This document shows positions 40,912 through 49,690 of a stretch of 64,000 nucleotides of DNA, in pieces. This DNA comes from Pseudarthrobacter sp. PS3-L1 (GTDB taxonomy: Bacteria; Actinomycetota; Actinomycetes; Actinomycetales; Micrococcaceae), in contig NZ_JASISU010000003.1 of assembly GCF_030063285.1 (NCBI RefSeq), positions 124,001-188,000 on the forward strand, written 5' to 3'. Numbering within the stretch: position 1 is the stretch's first letter; every line of letters starts with the position of its first letter. A program made the translations under genes and the position numbers. Below the pieces are notes generated by a model. It ran no database searches, had not been told where the DNA came from, and saw nothing but the letters and a program-made list of their open reading frames with translations.

Positions 40912-42201
40912 TCAGTCAGCGATGAGGTCGTTGATCACAATGGTCTGATCGCGATCAGGTCCCACGCCAATTGCGGAGAAACGGGTACCTGAGACCTTCT
41001 CCAGCGCCAGCACATAATTGCGCGCATTCTCCGGAAGGTCCTCCAGCGTGCGGGCACCGGTGATGTCTTCTGTCCAGCCTTCGAAGTATTCGAAGATTGG
41101 TGTCGCGTGGTGGAAGTCCGTCTGGGTCATGGGCATTTCATCGTGGCGGACGCCGTCGACGTCGTACGCAACGCAGACGGGGATCTGCTCAATACCGGTC
41201 AGGACATCAAGCTTGGTCACGAAGTAGTCCGTGAATCCGTTGACCCGTGAAGCGTGACGCGCCAGAACGGCGTCGTACCAGCCACAGCGGCGGGGACGTC
41301 CGGTATTCACGCCGAACTCGCCACCGGTCTTCTGCAGGTAAAGACCCATGTCATCGAAGAGTTCGGTGGGGAACGGTCCGGCGCCAACACGTGTGGTGTA
41401 TGCCTTGATGATGCCGATGGAGCGCGAGATGCGGGTGGGGCCAATGCCCGAACCCACGGAGGCGCCGCCAGCGGTGGGGTTGGACGACGTCACAAACGGG
41501 TACGTGCCATGGTCGACGTCCAGGAACGTGGCCTGGCCACCCTCCATGAGGACCACCTTGCCCTCGTCCAGTGCATTGTTGAGTACCAGCGTGCTGTCGA
41601 TCATCATGGGACGCAGGCGATCGGCAAAGGAAAGGAAGTACTCCACAATCTCTTCAACCTCCACGTTGCGGCGGTTGTAGATCTTGACGAGGAGTTCATT
41701 CTTCTGCCGGAGGGAACCCTCCACTTTCTGACGAAGGATGGACTCGTCAAAGACGTCCTGGACCCGGATGCCCAGCCGGGCCACCTTGTCCATGTAGGCA
41801 GGTCCGATACCGCGACCGGTGGTGCCAATGGCGCGGCTTCCCAGGAAGCGCTCCGTGACCTTGTCCAGGACCTGATGATAGGGAGCCACTAGGTGGGCAT
41901 TGGCGGAGACCCTCAGCTTCGAAGTGTCCGCACCGCGTGCTTCCAGCCCGTCGATTTCTTCAAAGAGTGCTTCAAGGTTCACCACGCAGCCGTTGCCGAT
42001 GATGGGGACTGCGTTGGGGCTCAGGATACCGGCAGGAAGGAGCTTGAGCTCGTACTTCTCACCGCCCACGACAACTGTGTGCCCGGCGTTGTTTCCACCG
42101 TTGGGCTTGACGACGTAGTCAACCCGGTGACCCAGAAGGTCAGTGGCTTTTCCTTTGCCTTCGTCGCCCCATTGGGCTCCGACGATCACGATTGCTGGCA
42201 T
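40912..42201 (-). CDS. purA: adenylosuccinate synthetase
   Basis: A 429-residue GTP-dependent ligase of AMP synthesis. The P-loop is [17 protein letters not shown] (about 7-23), then [14 protein letters not shown], the active-site [13 protein letters not shown] and the GTP motif VTKLDVLTG near 330. It joins IMP and aspartate. The ATG at 42201 follows GGGAGGA by 4 nt; the ORF could start 5 codons earlier without support. Confidence 0.97.
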   Translation of the reverse strand: MPAIVIVGAQWGDEGKGKATDLLGHRVDYVVKPNGGNNAGHTVVVGGEKYELKLLPAGILSPNAVPIIGNGCVVNLEALFEEIDGLEARGADTSKLRVSANAHLVAPYHQVLDKVTERFLGSRAIGTTGRGIGPAYMDKVARLGIRVQDVFDESILRQKVEGSLRQKNELLVKIYNRRNVEVEEIVEYFLSFADRLRPMMIDSTLVLNNALDEGKVVLMEGGQATFLDVDHGTYPFVTSSNPTAGGASVGSGIGPTRISRSIGIIKAYTTRVGAGPFPTELFDDMGLYLQKTGGEFGVNTGRPRRCGWYDAVLARHASRVNGFTDYFVTKLDVLTGIEQIPVCVAYDVDGVRHDEMPMTQTDFHHATPIFEYFEGWTEDITGARTLEDLPENARNYVLALEKVSGTRFSAIGVGPDRDQTIVINDLIAD

Positions 42202-42535
42202 GGGATCCTCCCCCATTCTTTCGGGCCAGGCCGCGGTGGCTCAGCGCCGTACATGAAAATGCCCCGATTCCACCTGCCTCGACGCCTGTCAGTGGGCGAA
42301 GTGCGCACTGACAGTTCCGATTCGACGTGCAAGAGGTCCGGGGCTCTTACCACCCAAGTTTAGCGGATGGCGCCGACAGCGCATTTCGTGGGGCTTGCTA
42401 AACTGATAAGTGTCGGAGAGTTCCGGCCTTCCCTCTTCAACCCGCCCCTGGACCGGCGCGCTTCCCCGTGCCCGGACCCAAGACGGACGCAGCACCAGAC
42501 ATGCAGCACCAAATACGCAGGAGAAACAGCCCTTC

Positions 42536-43165
42536 ATGACCGCACCGGCATCCGAAAACATCCGCGAAACGCTCCTCAGCCGCAGGTACGAGCCCTCGGT
42601 TGGCGCCGTCAACGAACTCTGTGACGCCCTGCAGGCCACAAAGCCTGGCACGACCGTGCCCTACGTGGATCCCATCCACGACGTGGACGAATGCCGCATC
42701 ATCAGCCTCTACTCCAACATTGGCGAGGCAGACGAATCCGGGTTCACTGTTCCCGGTGACGCAGAGGCCGTCACCCGCATGCTGGGTCTGCAGTGGCAGC
42801 TGGGCCTACGACCGGAATACGTTATGCCCTGGAACACCCACCCCTGGCACACACCCGGTGAGCCCAACGGCAAGTTCACCCCGGATCAGGTCTCCGCTGG
42901 GCTCAAGCCACTGCTGAAGTTCCTGGCTCTGGTTCCCCGCGCATCCGTTATTGTTGCTCACGGCGCGGAAGCCAACCGCCTCGCCACCATGCTGCTGAAG
43001 ACCGAGGTTCCACTGCTGTGGCGCCGTGGCCTGAAGACCTACAAGGTGCGCTCCCTGAGCGGCCGCGCGTTCGCAGGTTCACCTGCACGCCAGGAAGAAT
43101 TCCTCGCCGACATGCGTGTTGCCTACACAGATGCCATGGCCCGGACGGGCCTCGCCAAGGCCTAG
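42536..43165 (+). CDS. uracil-DNA-glycosylase-superfamily protein
   Basis: A 209-residue protein. VPYVDPIHDVDECRIISLYSNIGEADE and PWNTHPWHTPGEPNGKFTPDQ resemble the uracil-DNA-glycosylase fold, and SVIVAHGAEANRLATMLLK resembles its second motif. Canonical catalytic motifs are not exact, so base-excision activity is only likely. The ATG at 42536 follows AGGAG by about 12 nt; the frame is open to 42410 without Shine-Dalgarno. It is convergent with DUF3151-fba. Confidence 0.75.
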   Translation: MTAPASENIRETLLSRRYEPSVGAVNELCDALQATKPGTTVPYVDPIHDVDECRIISLYSNIGEADESGFTVPGDAEAVTRMLGLQWQLGLRPEYVMPWNTHPWHTPGEPNGKFTPDQVSAGLKPLLKFLALVPRASVIVAHGAEANRLATMLLKTEVPLLWRRGLKTYKVRSLSGRAFAGSPARQEEFLADMRVAYTDAMARTGLAKA

Positions 43166-43290
43166 GTGCCCCCCTCCACCCCAGCGTGATCGAAGGCGTG
43201 GTTGATCCCACGCTGCAAGCCGCTGGCGCCATGCTCTGAGTTCGCGGGAGAGGTACCGGGGTCGCTGGAACGCTCCAGCGAAAAAGCGCC

Positions 43291-43375
43291 GCTCCCGCGA
43301 ACTCGATGATCGCGGCGCACTCCTCCCGCGAACTCGATGATCGCGGCGCACTCCTCCAGCGAACTCGATGACCGC
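43291..43375. repeat. 31-bp intergenic tandem repeat (about 2.7 copies)
   Basis: GCGAACTCGATGA recurs at 43297, 43328 and 43359, a 31-bp period. The first two units are almost identical, and each carries the inverted repeat CGCGA...TCGCG. The third is partial with changes. It lies 3' of both flanking convergent genes. Confidence 0.8.
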
Positions 43376-43393
43376 ACAGGGACACCGGACACC

Positions 43394-43442
43394 ACGACGA
43401 CGGGCGGCCACCTCCGCAAGGAAGGTGACCGCCCGTCGTCGT
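43394..43442. terminator. hairpin terminator between convergent genes
   Basis: Arms ACGACGACGGGCGG (43394-43407) and its complement (43429-43442), 14 bp, with further inner pairing CACCT/AGGTG. It probably serves both the glycosylase-like gene and the DUF3151 gene. Confidence 0.75.
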
Positions 43443-43467
43443 ACGTCAGTCAGAAGTCAGCCACAGC

Positions 43468-43899
43468 TCAGTGCCCAGCAGTGGCCTCGATAGCTGCCTG
43501 GGCAGCGGGATCGGACTCTGCCAGGAACTTCTGGATCCGGGCGTGTTCGTCAGCCTCATTGATGGCGCCGGATGCGCGCCCCAGCGAGTACAGCGCACGC
43601 AGGAAACCCTGGTTCGGCTGGTGCTCCCACGGGATGGGCCCGGTTCCACGCCAGCCATTGCGGCGCAGGGAGTCAAGGCCACGGTGGTAGCCCACGCGCG
43701 CGAAGGCGTAGGACTCGATGGTGCGGCCTTCGTTCCAGGCTTCCTCTGCCAAAACGGCCCAGAGCAGGGAAGACGTGGGGTTTGACTCGACGAGGTCCAG
43801 GGCTTCCTGCCCGGCATCAAGCTGGGCGTACACCTCGGTCTCGGCCGGGAGCAGGGTGGGCTCCGGCGCCATCAGGTTTTTGCGGAACTCGTCAGACAT
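43468..43899 (-). CDS. DUF3151 family protein
   Basis: A 143-residue actinobacterial protein: LLPAETEVYAQLDAGQEALDLVESNPTSSLLWAVLAEEAWNEG near the N-terminus, a TPR-like helical pattern, then YAFARVGYHRGLDSLRRNGWRG. Function unknown. It always follows fba in related genomes (from memory), and here its start overlaps the fba stop by 1 bp. Confidence 0.9.
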   Translation of the reverse strand: MSDEFRKNLMAPEPTLLPAETEVYAQLDAGQEALDLVESNPTSSLLWAVLAEEAWNEGRTIESYAFARVGYHRGLDSLRRNGWRGTGPIPWEHQPNQGFLRALYSLGRASGAINEADEHARIQKFLAESDPAAQAAIEATAGH

Positions 43900-44921
43900 C
43901 AGGAAAACGTCTTGCCCAGCGAGCCGAGCTGGCGAGCTGAATCCACGATCCGTGCTGCCATGCCGGCTTCTGCAGATGCGCCCCAGACGCGGGGGTCGTA
44001 CATCTTCTTGTTGCCGACCTCGCCATCAACCTTCAGGACACCGTCGTAGTTGGCAAGCATGTGACCGGCCACTGGACGCGTGAAGGCGTACTGGGTGTCG
44101 GTGTCGACGTTCATCTTGATGACACCAAAGGAAACAGCGTCGGCGATTTCCTGGTCAGAAGAACCAGATCCGCCGTGGAAGACCAGGTCGAACGGCTTGT
44201 CCTTGCCGAGCTTGGCACCAACTTCAGCCTGGATCTGCTTGAGCAGCTCCGGGCGCAGCTTCACGCCGCCGGGCTTGTACACGCCGTGGACGTTGCCAAA
44301 CGTCAGTGCCGTGAGGTAGCGGCCGTTTTCGCCAAGACCCAGCGCCTCAATGGTTGCCAGCGCGTCAGCAGTGGTGGTGTAGAGCTTCTCGTTGATCTCG
44401 TTCTCGACGCCGTCTTCTTCGCCACCAACGGTGCCGATCTCAACTTCGAGCATCATCTTGGCTGCAGCCGTGCGCTCCAGGAGTTCCCGGCCAATGCGCA
44501 GGTTCTCTTCGAGGGTCTCATGCGAGCCATCCCACATGTGGGAGTTGAAGATGGGGTCCCGGCCAGCCTTGACGGCTTCTTCGGAGGCGGCCAGCAGCGG
44601 GAGGACGAAGTCTTCGAGCTTGTCCTTGGGGCAGTGGTCAGTGTGCAGGGCGATGTTGACGTTGTAGCTCTTGGCAACTTCGCGGGCAAATGCGGCGAAA
44701 CCCAGCGAACCGGTAACCATGTTCTTGACCGAAGCGCCGGACCAGTACGCCGCACCACCGGTGGAGACCTGGATGATGCCGTCGGACTCAGCCTCAGCAA
44801 AACCACGGATGGCGGCGTTGAGGGTCTGGGATGACGTGACGTTCACGGCGGGGAAAGCGAATCCACCAGCCTTGGCACGGTCAATCATTTCGGAGTAAAT
44901 CTCTGGGGTTGCAATGGGCAT
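43899..44921 (-). CDS. fbaA: class II fructose-bisphosphate aldolase
   Basis: A 340-residue zinc aldolase of glycolysis and gluconeogenesis. MPIATPEIYSEMIDRAKAGGFAFPAVNVTSSQ opens it, and zinc and catalytic residues lie in ALHTDHCPKDK (about 95-105), SHMWDGSHETLEEN, LTFGNVHGVY and HGGSGSSDQEIADAV. GGAG precedes the ATG at 44921 by 5 nt. DUF3151 follows with a one-base overlap. Confidence 0.97.
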   Translation of the reverse strand: MPIATPEIYSEMIDRAKAGGFAFPAVNVTSSQTLNAAIRGFAEAESDGIIQVSTGGAAYWSGASVKNMVTGSLGFAAFAREVAKSYNVNIALHTDHCPKDKLEDFVLPLLAASEEAVKAGRDPIFNSHMWDGSHETLEENLRIGRELLERTAAAKMMLEVEIGTVGGEEDGVENEINEKLYTTTADALATIEALGLGENGRYLTALTFGNVHGVYKPGGVKLRPELLKQIQAEVGAKLGKDKPFDLVFHGGSGSSDQEIADAVSFGVIKMNVDTDTQYAFTRPVAGHMLANYDGVLKVDGEVGNKKMYDPRVWGASAEAGMAARIVDSARQLGSLGKTFS

Positions 44922-45063
44922 GCTGACTCCTATGCTCAGATTCGTCTATGGGCCGATAGCCCTGGAATAGACCGCTTACGGCTAGGCACCATCCTAGCCA
45001 TCCTGCGCTCCGCGTGCGCCCGGTTACGTTTGCCGCCTCTACGCATCGATGAAGCGAGGGAGA

Positions 45064-45747
45064 CTAGAGGCCCTGGTTGAACACATGCCGGCGAATCCAG
45101 GCGTGCATTGCTATGGCGGCAGCGGATGCTGCGTTGATGGAGCGGGTGCTGCCGAACTGTTCAATGGACAGCGTGTCCAATGCAGCAGCGTGGACCTCGG
45201 GACTGAGTCCTGGTCCCTCCTGGCCGAACACCAGCACGCAGTTCCGTGGCAGTTCGTAGGTTTCCAGCGGCACGGAGTCGGGGAAGATGTCGATGCCGAT
45301 GATCTGCAAGCCCTCCCCCTGCGCCCAGGCGACAAAATCCTCAACGGTGGGGTGATGGCGGACGTGCTGGTACCTGTCGGTGACCATGGCCCCGCGCTTG
45401 TTCCACCGACGTCGCCCGATGATATGGACTTCCTTGGCGAGGAACGCATTGGCGGTCCGCACCACCGTTCCAATGTTGAGATCGTGCTGCCAGTTCTCGA
45501 TGGCGATATGGAAGTCGTGCCGCTTCGAATCGAGGTCCGCCACAATCGAATCGTGTTTCCAATACCGGTACTTATCCACCACGTTGCGCCTGTCGCCAGC
45601 GGCCAGCAACTCCGGATCCCAGTGGTCTCCAGCAGGATAGTCACCCTCCCAGGGTCCCAGCCCCACTTCAGCCACGACGGCGGGCTCCGTTACCTCCGCT
45701 GCCGTGGTGGGATCTTTTGGCTGCGGGGTTTCCTGCGTCTGGTTCAC
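45064..45747 (-). CDS. TrmH/SpoU-family RNA 2'-O-methyltransferase
   Basis: A 227-residue SPOUT enzyme. Motif 1 is DLNIGTVVRTANAFLAKEVHIIG (near 92), motif 2 is CVLVFGQEGPGLSPEV, and motif 3 is FGSTRSINAASAAAIAMHAW, forming the trefoil-knot SAM site. The target RNA is not clear; an N-terminal 45-residue extension is acidic. The start is GTG at 45747, 6 nt after TAGTGT, so it is probably leaderless. Confidence 0.92.
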   Translation of the reverse strand: MNQTQETPQPKDPTTAAEVTEPAVVAEVGLGPWEGDYPAGDHWDPELLAAGDRRNVVDKYRYWKHDSIVADLDSKRHDFHIAIENWQHDLNIGTVVRTANAFLAKEVHIIGRRRWNKRGAMVTDRYQHVRHHPTVEDFVAWAQGEGLQIIGIDIFPDSVPLETYELPRNCVLVFGQEGPGLSPEVHAAALDTLSIEQFGSTRSINAASAAAIAMHAWIRRHVFNQGL

Positions 45748-45753
45748 GGTTCA

Positions 45754-45759
45754 ACACTA
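45754..45759 (-). promoter_or_regulatory. -10 box TAGTGT, leaderless start
   Basis: Minus-strand TAGTGT, 6 nt, then the GTG at 45747. Confidence 0.55.
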
Positions 45760-45829
45760 GACTGGGTTGCGTGGGACGATGCACCGCACCGGCTCCACGG
45801 CACCCACCCCACCATCTTCGGAGGACGTC

Positions 45830-46660
45830 ATGGCAGAAGCAGAACAGGGCACCCCCACCCCCACGGTCTACCGCAATGGCCAGGAAATCGAGTGCTGGCT
45901 CACTGACATGGACGGCGTACTGGTCCACGAGAACCAGCCGGTTCCCGGAGCCGCAGAGCTTATCCAGAGGTGGGTTGATACATCCCGCCGGTTCCTGGTG
46001 CTCACCAACAACTCGATCTACACCCCCCGCGACCTTGCGGCCCGACTGCACGCTTCCGGGCTGGAAATCCCTGAGGAGAACATCTGGACCTCGGCGCTCG
46101 CCACTGCGCAGTTCCTCAAGGACCAGGTGCACGGCTCCGACTCCGGCAATCGCGCCTACACCATTGGCGAGGCAGGACTCACGACGGCGCTCCACGAGGC
46201 CGGTTTCATCCTCACCGACCAGAATCCCGACTTTGTGGTGCTGGGGGAAACGCGCACATATTCTTTCGAGGCGATCACCATGGCTATCCGGCTGATTCTG
46301 GACGGAGCGCGCTTTATCGCCACCAACCCGGATGCCACTGGACCGTCGAAGGACGGCCCCATGCCGGCCACCGGCGCCATTGCTGCACTGATCACCAAGG
46401 CTACCGGCCGCGAGCCCTACATTGTGGGCAAGCCGAACCCCATGATGTTCCGCTCCGCCATGAACCGGATCGATGCCCACTCCGAGACCACCGCAATGAT
46501 CGGTGACCGGATGGACACGGATATCATCGCTGGCATGGAAGCCGGGCTGCACACCGTGTTGGTGCTCTCCGGGATCACCCAGCGCGAGGACATTGCCGCG
46601 TACCCGTTCCGCCCCAATCAGATCCTGAACTCCGTGGCGGACCTCAAGGACCAGGTCTAG
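45830..46660 (+). CDS. HAD-IIA phosphatase, NagD-like
   Basis: A 276-residue HAD-IIA protein. Motif I is WLTDMDGVLVHENQPVPGA (near residue 26), motif II is VLTNNSIYTPRDLAARL, a cap follows, the Lys is in VGKPNPMMF, and motif IV is MIGDRMDTDIIAGMEAG. The family acts on nucleotide monophosphates or small sugar phosphates. GGAGGA precedes the ATG at 45830; the upstream ATG at 45767 lacks one. Confidence 0.92.
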   Translation: MAEAEQGTPTPTVYRNGQEIECWLTDMDGVLVHENQPVPGAAELIQRWVDTSRRFLVLTNNSIYTPRDLAARLHASGLEIPEENIWTSALATAQFLKDQVHGSDSGNRAYTIGEAGLTTALHEAGFILTDQNPDFVVLGETRTYSFEAITMAIRLILDGARFIATNPDATGPSKDGPMPATGAIAALITKATGREPYIVGKPNPMMFRSAMNRIDAHSETTAMIGDRMDTDIIAGMEAGLHTVLVLSGITQREDIAAYPFRPNQILNSVADLKDQV

Positions 46661-46680
46661 GCGCCAGCGGAACCCAGGAA

Positions 46681-46712
46681 CACCGGCCGCGCTCAAAATG
46701 CCGTGGCCGGTG
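46681..46712. terminator. hairpin between convergent genes
   Basis: CACCGGCC (46681-46688) pairs with GGCCGGTG (46705-46712), with AAAATG in the loop. It overlaps the hydrolase 3' end. Confidence 0.5.
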
Positions 46713-47715
46713 AACTTCCCTTAGGGAGTGGGAACGATTCGTCCAGGATCTGGGTGATCAAGGGGCGGTAAATAAACGGGTTCCACTGCGGGCTGGCATG
46801 GGCGGGGCGCGCACCAGTTGTTTGCAGGCCGGCCGAGACCATGTTCTGGGCGAAAATTGTGGCCCAGGCTGCGCTTGCGGTGAAGTACCTGACGGTTGTA
46901 TCCGCCGGGCTGCCCAAATATGCCATCTTGGTCTGCCCCAGCCTGCCCGCAAGCGGGGCCGCTTCAAAGTGAAAAATATACGCCGACTCGGTCTGCACCA
47001 GCACACTCGATGGAGCGATGGGTGAGAGCTGTTCCAGGCTCTGGTCCAGGATCTGGCGCCATGTACGCTCATTTTTGTGAATTACGCGTTCGCCCAGCTC
47101 GTAACTGCCCCGCAGGACGGAGGGAACCCGGAAACCCGATTCATAGAGGAAGACGACGCCGTCAAACCAGCTCTGGTCCAGGACGTCATTGCGGGTACAC
47201 GGGGTGGAGTCCAGCAGGATCATGGCAACCTCGATCCCGTGCTCCTCCCGCAGCTGGACGGCCACCTGAGTCGCGAGCATGCCGCCGAAGCTGTGCCCAT
47301 AGAAGTAAAGGGTGGTGATCTGTTGCTCTTCGACGTATGCGAGGAGCGCTGCGACCACGTCGCTGACCTCGAGTCCCACGTTGGAATAGCCGACGGCGGC
47401 GAGCCGGGCCCGCTTGTTAAGGGCTCCACGGAGGGAGTTGAGGATCCACTGGGCTTCCTCCCAGCTCGTCTTGAAGCCTGGAAACAGGAACCAGCTGGCG
47501 TTGGGGTGGTACGAATCAGCGAAGTCATCCTGCACCGGAAGAATAGCTGTGACGCGGCGCTGGGTCTGGACCCGCCGGGTAAAGAGCATGTCTGCTGCCA
47601 GCAGGGAAGAGATGCTTGTCCCGACCAGAAACTTCCGTCGGGAAAATTTGCGCAGGGCTTCTGCCTGCTCCAGGAGCCTGGCAGAGGCAGCAATCTCTTC
47701 CCGGTTGTGCTCCAC
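46693..47715 (-). CDS. Tat-exported alpha/beta hydrolase (thioesterase-like)
   Basis: A 340-residue hydrolase. A twin-arginine-like motif SRRKFLVG at about 25-32 precedes a hydrophobic stretch. FYGHSFGGMLATQ (nucleophile Ser near 142) and the PNASWFLFPGFKTSW strand define an alpha/beta-hydrolase core resembling thioesterases of peptide synthetases. Candidate acid and His lie in the C-terminal third. The substrate is unknown. The GTG at 47715 lies 6 nt after TACGGT, so it is probably leaderless. Confidence 0.8.
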   Translation of the reverse strand: MEHNREEIAASARLLEQAEALRKFSRRKFLVGTSISSLLAADMLFTRRVQTQRRVTAILPVQDDFADSYHPNASWFLFPGFKTSWEEAQWILNSLRGALNKRARLAAVGYSNVGLEVSDVVAALLAYVEEQQITTLYFYGHSFGGMLATQVAVQLREEHGIEVAMILLDSTPCTRNDVLDQSWFDGVVFLYESGFRVPSVLRGSYELGERVIHKNERTWRQILDQSLEQLSPIAPSSVLVQTESAYIFHFEAAPLAGRLGQTKMAYLGSPADTTVRYFTASAAWATIFAQNMVSAGLQTTGARPAHASPQWNPFIYRPLITQILDESFPLPKGSSPATAF

Positions 47716-47721
47716 ACATCT

Positions 47722-47727
47722 ACCGTA
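47722..47727 (-). promoter_or_regulatory. -10 box TACGGT, leaderless start
   Basis: Minus-strand TACGGT, 6 nt, then the GTG at 47715. Confidence 0.5.
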
Positions 47728-47809
47728 TCGGTACCGGCTCTCTCCTGCTGCCGCAGGGCGGCCCGTTGGGTCAGGATCCGGTTACCCACCAGTCGTTGAG
47801 GCCAAGGAG

Positions 47810-48118
47810 TCAGCTCGACAGTTCTTCCCGGCGGTCGAGTTCTACGGCGATTGCTGCGTATTCGGCGAGGAAGTCCGCGCTGCGCTGGCCCGGGGCGTCT
47901 TCCATGCGGGCGAAGGCCTGGTCACTGGCCATCAGCAGCTCGTCATCCGTGCGGTCTGAAAGGTGGCATTCGTCGAGTGGACTGTTCGCTTCAGTCAACC
48001 CGGACAGGCCTTCCGCCCGGGCAAGAGCCACCGGGGAATCCGCAGCGGGGGAAAGTGCCGTTACCGGGGCAATGCCCTGACCGGAAACCTGGGCCAGAAT
48101 GTCTGTACTGCGGTCCAT
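47810..48118 (-). CDS. hypothetical protein (102 aa)
   Basis: An acidic, soluble 102-residue protein (LSDRTDDELLMASDQAFARMED, then AEYAAIAVELDRREELSS). No family recognised. GGAG 5 nt before the ATG at 48118 supports it. It follows the GAF/ANTAR gene on the same strand and could be co-transcribed. Confidence 0.65.
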   Translation of the reverse strand: MDRSTDILAQVSGQGIAPVTALSPAADSPVALARAEGLSGLTEANSPLDECHLSDRTDDELLMASDQAFARMEDAPGQRSADFLAEYAAIAVELDRREELSS

Positions 48119-48221
48119 AGGAACTCCAAAGTGAGTGCTGCTATGGCCGTTTACTCAACCGGTCTGAGCGTAACCGGCAGGGCATGAATCACCAAACTAT
48201 TTTCCGCAGGGCGGACAATCC

Positions 48222-48983
48222 CTATCCCACCTGGCTCTGGCTGGGCGCATCGAAGTGCGTTGCCACAGGGGTCCCGCCACCCACCGAAGCCACCAGGGAC
48301 TTGGCCAGGTCACGCAGTTTTGTATTGCTGTTGGATGCCGCCTTGGTCAGGATCTGCACTGCAGCTTCCTGGCTGCACCGGTTCTGGGCCATGACAATCC
48401 CCACCGCAATATCGATGGCTGTCCGGGACTCCATGCTGGCCCGGAGGTTGGTGGCTGTGTCGTTCTGAACAGCAAAGCGCACAGCCAGCCGGAGCGCCTG
48501 CGAGACCTCGCGGGTATATTCGCGAGCCCGTTCCCTGGCCTGGTCCGTGAACTTGTTGGGTACATCGGAGTAGAGGTTCAGGGCAGCTTTGGCGTCTCCC
48601 TGCAGATGGAAGGGTACGGAAAGGACCGAACGCAGCCCACGTTCGGCCACGGCCATGGCGTAGTCGGGCCCAAACCGATCTTCCTCGTGCAGGTCCGCGA
48701 TGTAGACCTCGCGCTCCTCCTGTGCAGCTGTGAGGCACGGCCCCTGAGACAGGGAGTACTGGATTTCATCCACCGACCGCGCCTCTGGGCTGCTCCACCC
48801 GATGGTGGCAGCCTTCCTGTCACGGAGCAGCGTGATGCCACAGTAGGCGTCCTCCCCGCCGTCGGCAGCGGCATGGGCGGAAAGCCGTGCAAGCTCATTG
48901 AGGAACGCTTCAAAATCGGCGCTTTCCAGGATCAGATTCTGGATCTGAATCACTGACATCGCGACTTCCGCAGACTCAGTCAT
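48222..48983 (-). CDS. GAF and ANTAR domain regulator
   Basis: A 253-residue protein: N-terminal GAF domain (about 15-165, with ITLLRDRKAATIGWSS and VLSVPFHLQGDAKAALNLYS) and C-terminal ANTAR domain (about 175-235: RTAIDIAVGIVMAQNRCSQEAAVQILTKAASNSNTKLRDLAK, given here in broken form RTAIDIAVGIVMAQ). ANTAR binds tandem hexaloop RNA to prevent transcription termination. The signal sensed by GAF is unknown. GGAG precedes the ATG at 48983. Confidence 0.92.
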   Translation of the reverse strand: MTESAEVAMSVIQIQNLILESADFEAFLNELARLSAHAAADGGEDAYCGITLLRDRKAATIGWSSPEARSVDEIQYSLSQGPCLTAAQEEREVYIADLHEEDRFGPDYAMAVAERGLRSVLSVPFHLQGDAKAALNLYSDVPNKFTDQARERAREYTREVSQALRLAVRFAVQNDTATNLRASMESRTAIDIAVGIVMAQNRCSQEAAVQILTKAASNSNTKLRDLAKSLVASVGGGTPVATHFDAPSQSQVG

Positions 48984-49043
48984 TGTGGTTTCTCCACTGG
49001 TAATTTTGTTGGATCCAACAAAGAATAGACCGCCCTGGATGCC

Positions 49044-49616
49044 TCAGGCGAGACCGAGTTCATCCTTGCCGAAGGCAAACAGGTAGGGGACGCCGGTTTC
49101 GGCTTCAATTTTTTCCTTGGCACCCGTGTCACGGTCCACGATCACTGCAACTGCAACAACGTTGCCGCCAGCCCTACGGACACCTTCGACGGCGGTCAGC
49201 GCGGATCCACCGGTGGTGGACGTATCCTCAAGGACAAGGACGTTGCGGTCCACGACGGAGGGACCCTCCACCTGCCGGCCCATGCCATAGGACTTCTGGG
49301 CCTTGCGCACCACGAAGGCGTCCACTGGACGGCCAGCGTCAACGGCGGCATGCATCACGGCCGTACCCACGGGGTCAGCACCCATGGTGAGTCCACCCGC
49401 GCACTCAAAGTCCACACCGGCGTCGTCCACCAGGGACAGCATGACCTGACCCACCAGCTTCGAGGCCTCATGGTGCAGGGTGATCCTGCGGAGGTCAATG
49501 TAGTAATCGGCTTCCTTGCCGCTGGAGAGAGTCACTTTGCCGTGGACAACTGCCAGTTCCTTGATGAGTTCAAGGAGGCGAGCGCGGGCTGCGGCGGAAT
49601 CAGCTGTGGTGGTCAT
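49044..49616 (-). CDS. pyrE: orotate phosphoribosyltransferase
   Basis: A 190-residue PRTase of pyrimidine synthesis. KVTLSSGKEADYYIDLRRITL is the orotate region, FVVRKAQKSYGMGRQVEG the flexible catalytic loop, and VLVLEDTSTTGGSALTAVEGV the PRPP-binding motif. GGAGG immediately precedes the ATG at 49616; the frame is open to 49685 without support. It lies 74 bp after the hexuronate operon on the same strand. Confidence 0.95.
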   Translation of the reverse strand: MTTTADSAAARARLLELIKELAVVHGKVTLSSGKEADYYIDLRRITLHHEASKLVGQVMLSLVDDAGVDFECAGGLTMGADPVGTAVMHAAVDAGRPVDAFVVRKAQKSYGMGRQVEGPSVVDRNVLVLEDTSTTGGSALTAVEGVRRAGGNVVAVAVIVDRDTGAKEKIEAETGVPYLFAFGKDELGLA

Positions 49617-49690
49617 GGCCTCCAGTTTACCGGGCAGCGGGAGTGTTTGTGCCCGGCAAACCGGCCCGGGGCCAGCCGGTGGCACGTCGT

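Noticed and set aside
43291..43375. CRISPR array.
   Set aside because: The units are direct tandem copies without variable spacers, and there are no cas genes.
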